NCBI GenBank assembly: GCA_905221615.1
Contig: CAJNDT010005924.1
Location: 120,060 to 184,059, forward strand
Origin: Symbiodinium sp. CCMP2592
Taxonomy: Eukaryota; Sar; Dinophyceae; Suessiales; Symbiodiniaceae
Direction of reading: 5' to 3'
DNA length: 64,000 nt
Part shown: in pieces, positions 19,601 through 28,702 of the stretch
How positions within the stretch are numbered: the stretch's first letter is position 1
Layout: each line of letters opens with the position of its first letter
Program-made: the position numbers and the translations under genes
The notes under the pieces: model-generated
Told to the model about the DNA's origin: nothing
The model's database searches: none
The model's input: the letters and a program-made list of their open reading frames with translations, nothing else

Positions 19601-21802
19601 AAATGTGCATGCGCTGCCCTTCAAACAGCCTCGAGCCGTATTAAAGTATGCGCAAAGCGGCCTTGTACCCTTTCCCTCCACCTGGTTAGCTGAGGGGATA
19701 GAGTACTCATTCCCACCATCACTCCTCGATGCCGATCGTGGTTTGCCTGCCTCTTCAGCTTGAAGCTTCATAGCCTCGGCCTCCAACACTTTCATGTACA
19801 CTTCCACCCCCTCTGGGGTAGGGATCTGGATGTTGGACTGAAGACGCATGATTCCCAACCGTACACTGAGAGCTTGATGTTTCTTCTCAAGTGGCTTAAC
19901 CATCAGATCAAGAGCTGCAATTGATTCATGTGCTGCCAAGGCTGGGATAGCAAGATGTGCAGCCCTCTGCATTGCTAGACGATACCTCCGCAAAGTGGCA
20001 GTCAATTCTTCACCATGGTTTGCAACAGGTGGCGTACGCAAATACTGCAACAATGAGTTCTTTTCTCGGATCCCTCCAGGCGTCATCTGCTCATAGATGG
20101 ATTCCAAAAGCACTATAGTAGATATACCATCCTGGGTATTGCCCCGCTCAAGCGCATGTGTCTTTATCTTGTTCGGAAGCAACTTCAAAAGTGTAAGAGA
20201 CAGCCTAGTCTCAAATTCCTTGTCAACTGACTGTGCCGCCGGCACCGGATCACTGAAGCCTTGCTCCATCCTCTTCTCATATCTACGCTGTCCCTCATCA
20301 AGTCTCCTCCTGAAGAAATCAGCGAAGTTGGGATGGATAGCTTCTGCAACCGCTGCCACTTCGGTGGTCCACTGCCTGAAATGCACGCCTTGTTCCCATG
20401 CTTCCGATGCATTGCTGTTCAACTTTGGCATGTCTTTCAAGAGCTTCCAAGCTGACGATGATACTTCAGTTTGCTTCCTCGCGCTCTTTGGCAACCCAGG
20501 TGGTGATGATTCAAGATGAGTCTGCCTAGCTGACGGTCCAAAGCTAAGACTACTCAGCGGTGCATTGTCTTCGTCATCATCATACCAACCCATGTCCACT
20601 TGCTCCGAACTTAAATCCTTCCCAGCTTCTGGAGTCATGTTGTACCTTTCTGGCCTCGAGGATCCAATAATCCGGGGCGTAGTGGGCTCGGCTGATGACT
20701 GCTGGCTCACTTTGTCTGCAAACATAGGAGCAGGCTGACGTGGTGCGTTGGCCTGTTCCCTCACCCGACCATCGTTCAAGTGTACAGACAGCAAATCCAA
20801 CTGTTTGCTTATCTCATCATAGCGCTGCTGAAGTGTACTAGTGGTTCTCTCATAATCCACCATGCTCTCCAACACGCTCATAGTCTTCTTGGCCTCGGCC
20901 TCATGACTTGCTAATGAAGCTTCCAGACTACTCCGAAGTTTATCCTGCTCCACTTGCAAATCCATGAGGCGTCGTGACCAATCAAGACCATCATTCTTTG
21001 ACATACACTCTTCAAGCACATACTGCTTAAGAGATTCATGAATCATGTCGTCGTCTCGACTGCCTTGCCTGGTCTCAAGCGATGCAAGAGTCACCTTCAT
21101 CGAGGCAACCTCACTCCTCAATGCGTCCACTGATTCGCTTGATCCATACAAAGCTTTCACATCTCGTTCTATGGCCTCCAAACGAGCCCCCATCGTTGAC
21201 TCGAATGTAACCTGACTTCGTGATACTTGGGCTACAACCCTTTCCAACTGCTGAATATGATTCGCCATGTCCTTAACCACGCCATCGGCTGATGTCAAGG
21301 ATGCCTCTTGCGTCTGGGCAGCATATAGCAAGCTGGAAGTCTGTAACTTGACACTCTCCAAGTCACCCGTCAAGCTGGAAACACACGCAGCCAATCGCTG
21401 AGTGCGGGCTTCAAGTTCTAATGCCACCTGATGCACATTAGCCTGGATGTCCTGAGCTGACGTTGCATCGTTGTTGACTGCATGATTGGCCTGAATCAGC
21501 TGAAAGATGTCTGCTGGGGCTTGGATCTGCAACATCTGCTGTAGCCTCATCTGCACCATCTCTTGTGTTGCTGGAGCTACTGATGCTGCTGCAGTTGTTG
21601 CTGAGTGCTCGTCAAGCATAATTGGGCTACTCATAACCTGTGATTGTGGGTTGACTTGATCAGGGCTCTGAGTATCGGTGACGATGCTGAATGTCGGACT
21701 TGTCTGCAGCTGCTGCTGTTGCTGCTGCTGCTGTTGAAGTCTGGTTCTGATCTGAAAGGGAACATCATCAAGAGAGGAGTATGGGGATGACATCCCCAAC
21801 AC
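16439..21802 (-). CDS. gag-pol: copia gag-pol N-terminal part: gag, CCCH finger, protease, 2OG-Fe(II)-like domain, integrase start
   Basis: 1,787 residues. The first ATG lies inside the 5' LTR, so the first 54 or so codons, including a poly-Gln run at about 24-32, are LTR-coded. Residues about 100-350 look coiled-coil; 450-690 form the capsid-like gag region (AWEQGVHFRQWTTEV). A C-x8-C-x5-C-x3-H zinc finger sits at C717, C726, C732 and H736, replacing the usual CCHC knuckle, followed by Lys/Gly-rich and Ala/Lys-repeat linkers. The protease motif is VDSGAN (D1183). Residues about 1,380-1,525 form an extra domain with PHRD (H1442, D1444), FTGGRLW, WHG (H1505) and GVRG (R1514), the iron and 2-oxoglutarate ligands of the Fe(II) dioxygenase fold. 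Integrase begins with HCPKC and D1685 (SLDLSGPHP). The frame then runs out after a T4 run. Confidence 0.9.
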   Translation of the reverse strand: MLGMSSPYSSLDDVPFQIRTRLQQQQQQQQQLQTSPTFSIVTDTQSPDQVNPQSQVMSSPIMLDEHSATTAAASVAPATQEMVQMRLQQMLQIQAPADIFQLIQANHAVNNDATSAQDIQANVHQVALELEARTQRLAACVSSLTGDLESVKLQTSSLLYAAQTQEASLTSADGVVKDMANHIQQLERVVAQVSRSQVTFESTMGARLEAIERDVKALYGSSESVDALRSEVASMKVTLASLETRQGSRDDDMIHESLKQYVLEECMSKNDGLDWSRRLMDLQVEQDKLRSSLEASLASHEAEAKKTMSVLESMVDYERTTSTLQQRYDEISKQLDLLSVHLNDGRVREQANAPRQPAPMFADKVSQQSSAEPTTPRIIGSSRPERYNMTPEAGKDLSSEQVDMGWYDDDEDNAPLSSLSFGPSARQTHLESSPPGLPKSARKQTEVSSSAWKLLKDMPKLNSNASEAWEQGVHFRQWTTEVAAVAEAIHPNFADFFRRRLDEGQRRYEKRMEQGFSDPVPAAQSVDKEFETRLSLTLLKLLPNKIKTHALERGNTQDGISTIVLLESIYEQMTPGGIREKNSLLQYLRTPPVANHGEELTATLRRYRLAMQRAAHLAIPALAAHESIAALDLMVKPLEKKHQALSVRLGIMRLQSNIQIPTPEGVEVYMKVLEAEAMKLQAEEAGKPRSASRSDGGNEYSIPSANQVEGKGTRPLCAYFNTARGCLKGSACTFRHEKSSGGDQKGKGAKGKDGKDGGKPGKGGQVTKPEPKVPPAPKADANAVAEAKVKAKAEKKTAAAAKAAAKAAAKAAAKAAASSTAAAAKADDDDVPALVGAAYTPAVSCSTGARASMARRAEGDTSDSDIDNLSVSGIPMRADGQTPDWSEVERGEFSSEESESDGSDEILNLQRQPEPLWTLDLSFEEYVVWSRSGHVQAQAHRAFRQVTNPNAIDWPIWWTILHDPLDEDERGVIPVVEGVDMLRCDVVQIMFEDDIARPVFVIWLIEQETGRERHIAIVRHQQRPRVNPWPESGMSQAASSSSHQGAQGAHSHSDTASVGLPRMGYPITPLAKAAAFDIRSSDRQAFQVAQATAEVFEVHAEFPSHDSGGEPDDEQGSPRSSAISSGGDVPTAMRCIALEDCDDIPSLVGAKKTNIAARLECIDQPTGSTAAVPQVTMPSVLVDSGANETIRPWTSDIKESGGKRTTVVTASGDHVPAVKTRDGELCIQASPSSRDWLLSVRRLVDAGGAFSWNQSGATVTYLDQHGRHQTIECLIQNGLPFLSWQDFRPIRIMLSRFHKAQTSSALLAKAGGDDEGWVECDTCTLEQLMQDTWNEETMCAGVEFTDEVLKSETLAREVLAKGSITYEELWEVVRNASLPMSSRRAKMWIFGYYCHGGIVGITNLTRQRPNLCKLVNAFIRQELPGLTYATFQIAIDATLTPHRDLTNEVSSKSGVIGLTKFTGGRLWIEDSHGMVKRRIVGDEIKVGNLLEVSRQAHTFNARQWHGADKHRGVRGIVTCYTPRCLDKGDIDTHQCLCDLGFNLPPQQLQQITSQAKQSPSRSIATTSHDATPSDDDESDDEDSVIGFEGFRSSGSSGRCKVCGVTLLTPASEPVDPWIACALEEKSLASSFDEAARQRAVQLLQSKCSKGLYERHCPKCSESAGHKRKSRRLTAEDVARGTLSLDLSGPHPHAFSGHRYFMVANLSVDGDDLPFSRLLHKAVVRGGQGIELSDVSDYLTCARNSLGISHPQRCWKGVRGWGISKGGGKLQPLANQECSIQSTTEWQS
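16660..16663 (-). other. frame break in integrase (homopolymer TTTT)
   Basis: On the sense strand the downstream frame is +1 relative to the upstream one, and coding similarity passes from one frame to the other around a TTTT run. A 1-nt insertion, an assembly error, or +1 ribosomal slippage on UUU-U would all fit. Confidence 0.7.
21623..21638 (-). other. primer binding site, half-tRNA-iMet type
   Basis: Directly inside the 5' LTR the sense strand reads GGTTATGAGTAGCCCA. Its first nine bases are complementary to CUCAUAACC, the anticodon loop and adjoining stem of initiator tRNA-Met. Drosophila copia is known to prime from an internal fragment of this tRNA. Confidence 0.6.
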
Positions 21803-22008
21803 CCCTTTTCATCAACCCCGAACCCTCAACACCCAAGTACACTTCTCGATTTCTTTCGCTGTCATCTTGAGCCACGCACGGTGGCCATGCTAATCTTCTG
21901 GTATCGTTCCTGCCAAAAGCAAGGTGTCATCCTTGCGCAGGGGTTATGCAGACGCTCTGCTGCACAATCTTCAACTGATCTCGCACAGCTACTACAGATG
22001 CAAACACA
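21639..22008 (-). repeat. 5' LTR
   Basis: 370 bp, same sequence as the 3' LTR as far as I can see. The gag start codon at 21,802 lies inside it, about 207 nt from the outer end. Confidence 0.95.
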
Positions 22009-22013
22009 TTCAT
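22009..22013. repeat. target site duplication TTCAT (right)
   Basis: Matches 13,077-13,081. Confidence 0.9.
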
Positions 22014-22046
22014 AAATAAGACTTTAACACTGTAAGGCCTTGAACA

Positions 22047-22234
22047 TTAATAGGGTCTATGAAACCAACGTCGAACGTATGTGAACTCAGATGTTGTAAG
22101 GCGTTTAAAGACCCGGAGTTTTTGAAACACCGGGTCATCGGGAATAATTATTTCATGGAGATCTGCCTGAATCCGACGCACCGTCGTGCGTAAACACTGA
22201 ATCTGAAACAGCCCCTGCACTTTCTGCTCTCCGC
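22047..22234 (-). CDS. candidate terminal exon, unknown protein
   Basis: After a TTCAG|GC acceptor the frame reads GEQKVQGLFQIQCLRTTVRR... DLHEIIIPDDPVFQKLRVF... YVRRWFHRPY and ends at TAA. The charge and hydrophobic pattern is protein-like with no simple-repeat content. It begins 39 bp from the retrotransposon, which did not interrupt it. No family recognised. Confidence 0.5.
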
Positions 22235-22362
22235 CTGAACCTAAAATCGTAGACATCGACTCTAACCGTCTCTGACCCCGGTGCCCAACCTGAACTTGAA
22301 ACTCACCGGCCCTCTAATGAATCCCAATCCTAAAGCTCGATCCGGAATATCTTACCCACGCG

Positions 22363-22635
22363 GCCGAAAACGCCCTATCACCCGATCTCATTGTGACAGG
22401 AGGCAGCCCTCTCCACTATGACGGCCAAGATGAGATTCCTGAGATGTGACGCACCGTATTTTTTCCCGGCGCTAAGAAAAGCTTGGTGTCGATTGTTACT
22501 CTGAATGCTACGGCCGCGGTTTCGCAAGGCTCTTTTGCTGTTGAGGCCATGATTGGCCTTCGCACTGTCGCCGACGGCGTCGTTCTCTTGTTCGTAATCG
22601 TCTCCAGCGGGCACCTATATAGCCGCAATCTATAG
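22363..22635 (+). pseudogene. protein-like frame with one internal TGA
   Basis: A plus-strand frame reads ALSPDLIVTGGSPLHYDGQ... EIPEM, then TGA (22,447), then continues as RTVFFPGAKKSLVSIVTLNA... AVEAMIGLRTVADGVVLLF... to TAG. Both sides look coding, with GC-rich third positions. It may be a pseudogene or an unrecognised short intron; no family recognised. Confidence 0.4.
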
Positions 22636-22639
22636 CCGG

Positions 22640-22890
22640 TCACTGTCTCTCAGGCAAACTCTAGCCAATCCTAGACCCTTTACAACCTGATGAACAACCC
22701 TACAGGCTACACGACCCGAAACCTGATGCAATCCTAAGCCGCCAGCGACCTAGTCTTTAAAGGAACCTAAACGCTCAGTGACCCCAAACACTGACCCCCA
22801 AAGCCCTGGAAACCATGAGGCCTTCTAAAACCCTAAACCACAAAAGCCCGAAAACCCTGAAGTCCTGAACCCTAACCCCAACGTGTAACT
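22640..22890. other. degenerate CCCTAAA-type DNA, no gene seen
   Basis: Mixed CCCTAAA/CCTGAAACC variants without a palindrome or credible frame. Confidence 0.5.
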
Positions 22891-22893
22891 ACT

Positions 22894-22968
22894 CCAAACC
22901 CTACAAAATAGTAGGTTATGACCCCTTAATTATTATAGGGTAGAACCCCCAAAACAGTAGGTTTTTGG
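22894..22968. repeat. PE-N palindromic element
   Basis: CCAAACCCTACAAAATAGTAGG and AAAACAGTAGGTTTTTGG. A second copy lies reversed at 40,756-40,830. Confidence 0.75.
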
Positions 22969-22969
22969 A

Positions 22970-24560
22970 TCCCCGGGAAAACCCTAAAGCCCTGAAAACA
23001 CCAAACACCCTAACCCCACCGCTCTAAACCCCAAAACCCCAACACCCCTGAAACCCTGAAAACCCTACAACCCTAAACCCTAAACACCCACCGCTGGCCG
23101 AGGATCATAACCCCGAGGGAGACCTCGGCTCACGATTCTACGGCAAAGCTTAAACTGGTCGCTAGGGTTTAGGGCGCAGCATTTGTAGGGCGTAATACAG
23201 GAGCCTTAGTAATTACCTATAGTATTTTGAGAGCTGCTTATCACAGATAGGTGCCTGAACCCTAAACCAAAAGCTACTATTTTGACAGCTCCTTATTATA
23301 ACTATACTATGACAAGGCCTTGCGGGAGTTGTGCTCAAAGCGTCAGTTCGGCATGTGTTCGGGGTTTAACTTAGTCTTGAAGGCTTCAGCCTCTGCATGC
23401 CTGCGAACTGCAAAAAATTCTTGAGACCCCTGTTCAACCAGACAGATCACGGAACCCAAAGTCCTCACGCCATCGTGCTTGAACCCTAAACCCCAAACCC
23501 TGCACCCCGAAACTCCGAATCCCCGAAACCCCTCAACCCTATGAGCTCTAAACCTTAAGCCCGACACCCCGGAACCCTAAAACTCTGACCCGCCCAAACC
23601 CAAAACCCTGAACCCGAAACTCTAAAGCCAAGCCCTAATTAACAACCTGGGCCCCATAGATCCCTTTAAGGGAACCTTATAAAGGGACCCAAGTATAGAT
23701 CCCAAATTACAAGAAGCTTCGCCAAGGTCTGCCCTGCAGCCCCGGGGATTCGCTCCCGGCTGTCTTGAGCGGCATCTCTTTTAGGGTTTAGGGTTTATAG
23801 GGTTTTTGTACTGAAACGATCCCACTCAAACCCCTGAACCCCAACCCCTAAACCGCAGGGAGCTCGGCAGGACTGCTCATGGTATGTAGCTTCCAGGTCT
23901 GAATCCCGCCTTAAACATCGGCAGGCTATGACTCAAGATCTACATCGTATATGTTTTAGAGTACAGGGTTCAGCGTTTTGGGTTTTCAAGGTTATGTATA
24001 TAGGAGGTTTACGGGTCAGGGTTTGGGATTTATGGTTTAGGGTTTAGGCGGGCTTTGGGGTTTGTTGAAGTGCTGCCCAGGGACACTCATGAGGATGGCA
24101 AAGAGGATAAAGGCGGCAGGAGGGTGTTCTTTGACCAGCGGAACCGAGATCTCACCTGCTGCCGAGTTAGGGTTCAGGGTTTGGGGTCGGGCTTTAGGGC
24201 TTTTAGCGCTTTAGGGTTTAAGGCTAGGGTTTAGGAGTTTCAATTGAAGGCTTTCTGGCTCCAGGCCTATAATGAATGACTTACAGCCGGCAAAGAGGTG
24301 TGGCCGGATTTTGTGGATCCTATAGTTTCCATTATACATTATGCTCATCGGTAAATTAGCAGGAGTAGTTTTTGTAGCCTCTAATTAAGTGTATGTTGGG
24401 TCGACCAGGAAAGTACTCAGCTCGACCCGGAACTGGGGGTTCCGGGCGGTGAACGAGGGTTTCGCAGTAGATCGAACTCGAATCCAGCCTCAAACTCCGG
24501 AATGCCTTGGAGGCCTCTCGGCACGATAAAAGAACATGGGCCGTTTCGGGGAAGACACTT
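22970..24560. other. CCCTAAA/TTTAGGG-rich intergenic DNA
   Basis: Degenerate telomere-like repeats dominate. A partial PE-H-like stretch lies at about 23,190-23,330, with isolated PE-M units near 23,655-23,700. No convincing gene. Confidence 0.5.
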
Positions 24561-24565
24561 CTTAT

Positions 24566-24654
24566 CCCAAGGGTTCAAGTACTCCTCATGTATATTCTTT
24601 GGTACCTCAGCAAGCATCAAAGTCCTATGATGAAGAGTACTTGGACTCTTTGGG
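24566..24654. repeat. PE-O palindrome
   Basis: CCCAAGGGTTCAAGTACTC pairs with GAGTACTTGGACTCTTTGGG. Confidence 0.65.
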
Positions 24655-25008
24655 CATCCCCCAAACCCTAAACCTTAAACCCCTAAGCCCTAAACCCATA
24701 AACCCCTCACCTCTAAACCGTAAACCCCTAAACCCTAAACCCCTAAAACCCTAAACCCTAAACTCGCGGCCGAAGTTCCCCAAGCGTCGCCCGCCACGAT
24801 CTGCTGAAAGAGTGTTAATCCGGCCTGTAGCTCTGGTGGTTTCTGGTTTAGGGCTTGGGGTTTAGAGCTAGTGGTTAGGGTTTAGACTTTAGGGCTTAGG
24901 GTTTAGGGTTCACAAACCATGCATCCCAAAACACCCCCCATGAAACACATATTCCCGAAAGCTTCGCGAAGGGTTCTTCCGTGTGGAACGCCGCAGTTGA
25001 GTACATAG

Positions 25009-25370
25009 ATGACAGACATAGAATCAACTTACTTGACTCCATACTTTACTCTACACTTGATACTTGACTCTACACTTGATACTTACTTACTTACTTGTGA
25101 CTTACTCTGTGACTTACTCTGTGACTTACTCTGTGACTTACTCTTAACTTACTCTGTGACTTACTCTGTGACTTACTCTCTGACTTACTTACTCTCTGAC
25201 TTACTCTCTGACTTACTCTGTACCTCTCTACATACTCTCTACATCTCGTGACTTACTCTTGACTTACTCTGTGATTTACTCTGTGACTTACTCTCTGACT
25301 TACTCTCTGACTTACTCTCTGACTTACTCTCTACCTCTCTACATACTCTCTACATCTCGGTATCTAAATC
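25009..25370. repeat. GTGACTTACTCT 12-bp minisatellite
   Basis: About 25 imperfect copies of CTGTGACTTACT / CTCTGACTTACT. Confidence 0.9.
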
Positions 25371-25415
25371 TCTCTTCTAAAGCCAGGGGTGGCACCGTCG
25401 TCGTCCATCGGGAAT

Positions 25416-26526
25416 GCAACCCTTCCCAAGGATTCGCCTCCTCGAGCGCCCAAACGCTAGGTAAAGTTACACATTTTAGGGTTCCCGCGCAACCCTTCCC
25501 AGGGATTCGCTGCCTCGGGCGTTCAAACGCAAGGTAAAGTGACACATTTTAGGCGCACCGCGCAACCCTTCCCAGGGATTCGCTGCCTCGGGCGTTCAAA
25601 CGCTAGGTAAAGTGACACATTTTAGGCGCACCGCGCAACCCTTCCCAGGGATTCGCCTCCTCGAGCGCCCAAACGCTAGGTAAAGTTACACATTTTAGGC
25701 GCCCGGCGCAACCCTTCCCAGGGATTCGCCTCCTCGAGCGCCCAAACGCTAGGTAAAATTACACATTTTAGGCGCCCGGCGCAACCCTTCCCAGGGATTG
25801 GAACTCTCGAGCGCCCAAACGCTAGGTAAAGTTACACATTTTAGGCGCGCCGCGCAACCCTTCACAGGGATTCGCCTCCTCGGGCGTTCAAACGCGAGGT
25901 AAAGTTACACATTTTGCGGTTCCCGCGCAACCCTTCACAGGGATTCGCTTCCTCGGGTGTTCAAACGCGAAGTAAAGTTACACATTTTGCGGGCGCCGCG
26001 CAACCCTTCACAGGGTTTGGGCGCAGCTCAACTGCATTTTGCAACCCTTCACAGGGATTGGCATTTTGCAACCCTTCACAGGGATTGGCATGGTCGAATG
26101 CACGAACGCTAGGTAAAGTTGCATTTTTTGATGTGCATTGAAATGAATTTTGCAACCCTTCACAGGGATTGGCGTGGTCGAGTGTTCGAACGCGAGGTAA
26201 AGTTGCAATTTTTTATGTGCATTGAGATGAATTTTGCAACCCTTCACACAGATTGGCGTTGTCGAGTGTTCGAACGCGAAGTAAAGTTATTACTTTTGAT
26301 GTGCATTGAGGTGAAACTTGCAACCCTTCACAGAAATTGGCGTTGTCGAGTGTTCGAACGCGAGGTAAAGTTGCAATTTTTTATGTGCATTGAGATGAAT
26401 TTTGCAACCCTTCACACAGATTGGCGTTGTCGAGTGTTCGAACGCGAAGTAAAGTTATTACTTTTGATGTGCATTGAGGTGAAACTTGCAACCCTTCACA
26501 GAAATTGGCGTTGTCGAGTGTTCGAA
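25416..26526. repeat. tandem array, period 73 bp changing to 84 bp
   Basis: GCAACCCTTC recurs at 25,416, 25,489, 25,562, 25,635, 25,708, 25,781, 25,854, 25,927 and 26,000 (73 bp each). After a disturbed unit it recurs at 26,068, 26,152, 26,236, 26,320, 26,404 and 26,488 (84 bp each). Both forms share GCAACCCTTCACAGGGATT and CGAACGCGAGGTAAAGTT. In the 84-bp half (28 codons) a frame stays open across units; I take this as a by-product. Confidence 0.95.
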
Positions 26527-26728
26527 CTAGTACTAGTACTACTACTACCACTACCACTACTACAACTATTATTACTACTACTACTGCTACTACTACCACT
26601 ACTACAAAATACTACTACTACTACTACTGCTACTACTACTACTACTGCTACTACTACTAGTACTACTACTACTACTACTACTACTACTACCACTACTACT
26701 ACCACTACTACTGCTACTGCTACTACTG

Positions 26729-26761
<33 letters not shown>

Positions 26762-26952
26762 GTACCACAACAACAACTACAACTACAACAACAACTACTA
26801 CTACTACTACTACGACCACGACTGCGACTACGCGACGACGACTACTACTACAACTACTACGACTACCACTACTATCACTACTACTAGTACTGGTACTGCT
26901 AGTACTACTACTGCTACTGCTACTACTACTACTACTACTACTGCTGCGACAT
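26526..26952. repeat. ACT trinucleotide microsatellite
   Basis: (ACT)n with GCT, AGT and ACA variants, starting directly at the edge of the 84-bp array. Confidence 0.95.
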
Positions 26953-27129
26953 AAAGTGACCATGCATAGAGTCATAGAGTCACGTTGAAACCACAGTAAT
27001 CAGGGATGTCTATATAGTGAGGTTCCGGAGCTAGGAAAGGAAGACTTCTGCGTCATGTTGGACTATACTCTAAACCCGCTAAACCTGAACATTAGTGTTC
27101 ATAGAGTGAACTACATCAAGTCAAGTGCG

Positions 27130-27415
27130 TGGTACATAGATGACTCCATGACTCTATGACTCTTTCTCACTCTGACGCTATGACTCTATAACACTATGAC
27201 TCTATGATTCTGTCTCACTGTGACTCTATGACTCTATATGACTCTATGACTCTTTGAACTATGACTTGTGCTTGACATGTACTCGACTCTATTTCTCGAT
27301 GACTCTATGAACTATGACTTGTACGACTCTTGACTGTATGTGACACTCCGACTCTGTGACTCGGTGCTTTTGACTCGGTGACTCTACGACCCTATACACT
27401 GGATTCTATGACGTA
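27130..27415. repeat. ATGACTCT minisatellite
   Basis: Irregular tandem copies of GACTCTATGACTCTAT with spacer variants. Confidence 0.85.
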
Positions 27416-27459
27416 GCGTAACACTCTTCGCTGATGATGCTTTCGGGCCAATTGTCTTC

Positions 27460-27462
<3 letters not shown>

Positions 27463-27506
<44 letters not shown>
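27463..27506. repeat. AT dinucleotide repeat
   Basis: (TA)n with one CA interruption. Confidence 0.9.
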
Positions 27507-27508
<2 letters not shown>

Positions 27509-27694
27509 CACATACAAAGACAGGAAGACTCAAATAATGAACGCAAAGGGGAAAGAACGACAGAAATAACGAAAGCCCTACTGGAGGGTTTGGAGTTCAG
27601 GGTTTAGGCTAGGTTTGGGGTTGTGGGCTTAGGTAGAGTTTGGGAGGCGAGTAGGCTTGTGGCTTTGCAAAGTGTTACCGGGTTGGTTTTGTAT

Positions 27695-27822
27695 GATGGG
27701 GACCGTTTGGGCGGTAAGGGGGAGGGGGGTAGGGGATAGGCCTTATGAAGTCCTTATTACAGGTAGTACGGCCCCCTGACCCCCCCCCTCCCCTACTCCT
27801 GTCAGGGTCCCTATGATTGTAG
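27695..27822. repeat. PE-P G-rich palindrome
   Basis: GGGGGAGGGGGGTAGGGGATAGG pairs with CCCCCCCTCCCCTACTCC; ATGGGGACCG pairs with GGTCCCTAT. Related copy at 37.67 kb. Confidence 0.6.
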
Positions 27823-27896
27823 GGTTTAGGGCTTTCGGCTATATGCAGAGTTCAAGCCCTGAGCCCCGAGCCCCGACCGCTAAACTGGGCCCTTGT

Positions 27897-28070
27897 GAAG
27901 GAACTTAGTTTTAAGTTACCATACGGTTGATGATATAAATCCTGCTTCACCTTAAGGACCCTAAACTATGGGAATTATGGTACATTCCTTATTAGGGGTA
28001 ATGCAGGATTTATGTCATCAACAGTAGTAAGGAAACCCTGAATAATTACGATAGATCCCTTTTTATGGTA
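27897..28070. repeat. PE-R element with nested PE-D
   Basis: GGGCCCTTGTGAAGGAACTTAG...AAGTTACCATA and AGTAAGGAAACC...TATGGTAACC are PE-R halves. A complete PE-D (27,924-28,024) with TA on both sides splits them. Confidence 0.65.
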
Positions 28071-28387
28071 ACCCAAACCCCAAACTCAATTCCTAAACGA
28101 ATACCACAGGAAATTTCAAGCAATATTTCGGACCAGCGGGGTTTGGCTCGGCTTTGCCGGTTTCGGAGGGCGAAGGGCTGTGCTAAGAGGCCCAGACACT
28201 GCATGTTTAGGCTTTCAGGGCTCATAGGGTTTAGGGCTCATGGGGTGTATAGGGTTTACAAGGGTTAGGGTTTAGGGCTTGCGGTTGACAAATAGGGTTG
28301 ACAAGTCACTGGACGGTGAAGGTCTGCTGTGCTTGTTATGTAGGGGCTGAGGGAGCGAGATCACTTACTGCATTGCATGACCCAACC

Positions 28388-28570
28388 CTACTGCACCGGC
28401 GACGCCGGTGCAGAGGGGGGTAAGTGCAGCGCTGTCTTAGTCCTACCGAAGCAGAACGGGTATATGAACATGTCCACGCGTCGCCTCCAGTATGTACTAG
28501 TGCAACTGGCGAAGCTAAGCAGCGATGACGCAGGGTGAACTTCGTCGAGCCAAATTTCAGGGCATTTCAT
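28388..28570 (-). CDS. candidate terminal exon, unknown protein
   Basis: The open frame reads EIWLDEVHPASSLLSFAS... TYWRRRVDMFIYPFCFGRT ... and ends at TAG after a Pro/Ser-rich tail. Composition is protein-like and repeat-free. Start or acceptor unknown; no family recognised. Confidence 0.35.
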   Translation of the reverse strand: MKCPEIWLDEVHPASSLLSFASCTSTYWRRRVDMFIYPFCFGRTKTALHLPPSAPASPVQ

Positions 28571-28639
28571 CGCAGCACGATCAACCGTTCTCTAACCCGT
28601 ACAATACCTCCAGAACCTCGTCGAAGCCCACACCCCTAG

Positions 28640-28702
28640 GGATCAAAATAGCCCAAAAGCCTTACATAGTATGGTCTTTGGGCCCAAAAGCCTTAATGTA
28701 TG
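28640..28702. repeat. PE-Q palindromic element
   Basis: CCCCTAGGGATC...GGCCCAAAAGCC centre and TTAGATCCCTAGGG right end. Confidence 0.6.

Larger units (their letters stand above)
13082..22008 (-). mobile_element. complete Ty1/copia-type LTR retrotransposon
   Basis: An 8,927-bp element on the minus strand with two 370-bp LTRs that I could not distinguish by eye, TG...CA ends, a 5-bp duplication (TTCAT), a primer site and a polypurine tract in canonical positions. Domain order is gag, CCCH finger, protease, extra 2OG-Fe(II)-like domain, integrase, reverse transcriptase, RNase H. Integrase before RT places it in Ty1/copia. Identical LTRs imply recent insertion. The one visible defect is a +1 shift in the integrase. 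Confidence 0.95.

Noticed and set aside
25416..26526. CRISPR-like array (regular repeats)
   Set aside because: The units are contiguous and nearly identical throughout, with no unique spacers, in a eukaryotic context.
26119..26988. 289-residue repeat protein
   Set aside because: 84 bp is a multiple of three, so a frame stays open through the array, but it runs into a poly-Thr microsatellite and lacks a sensible start or end.
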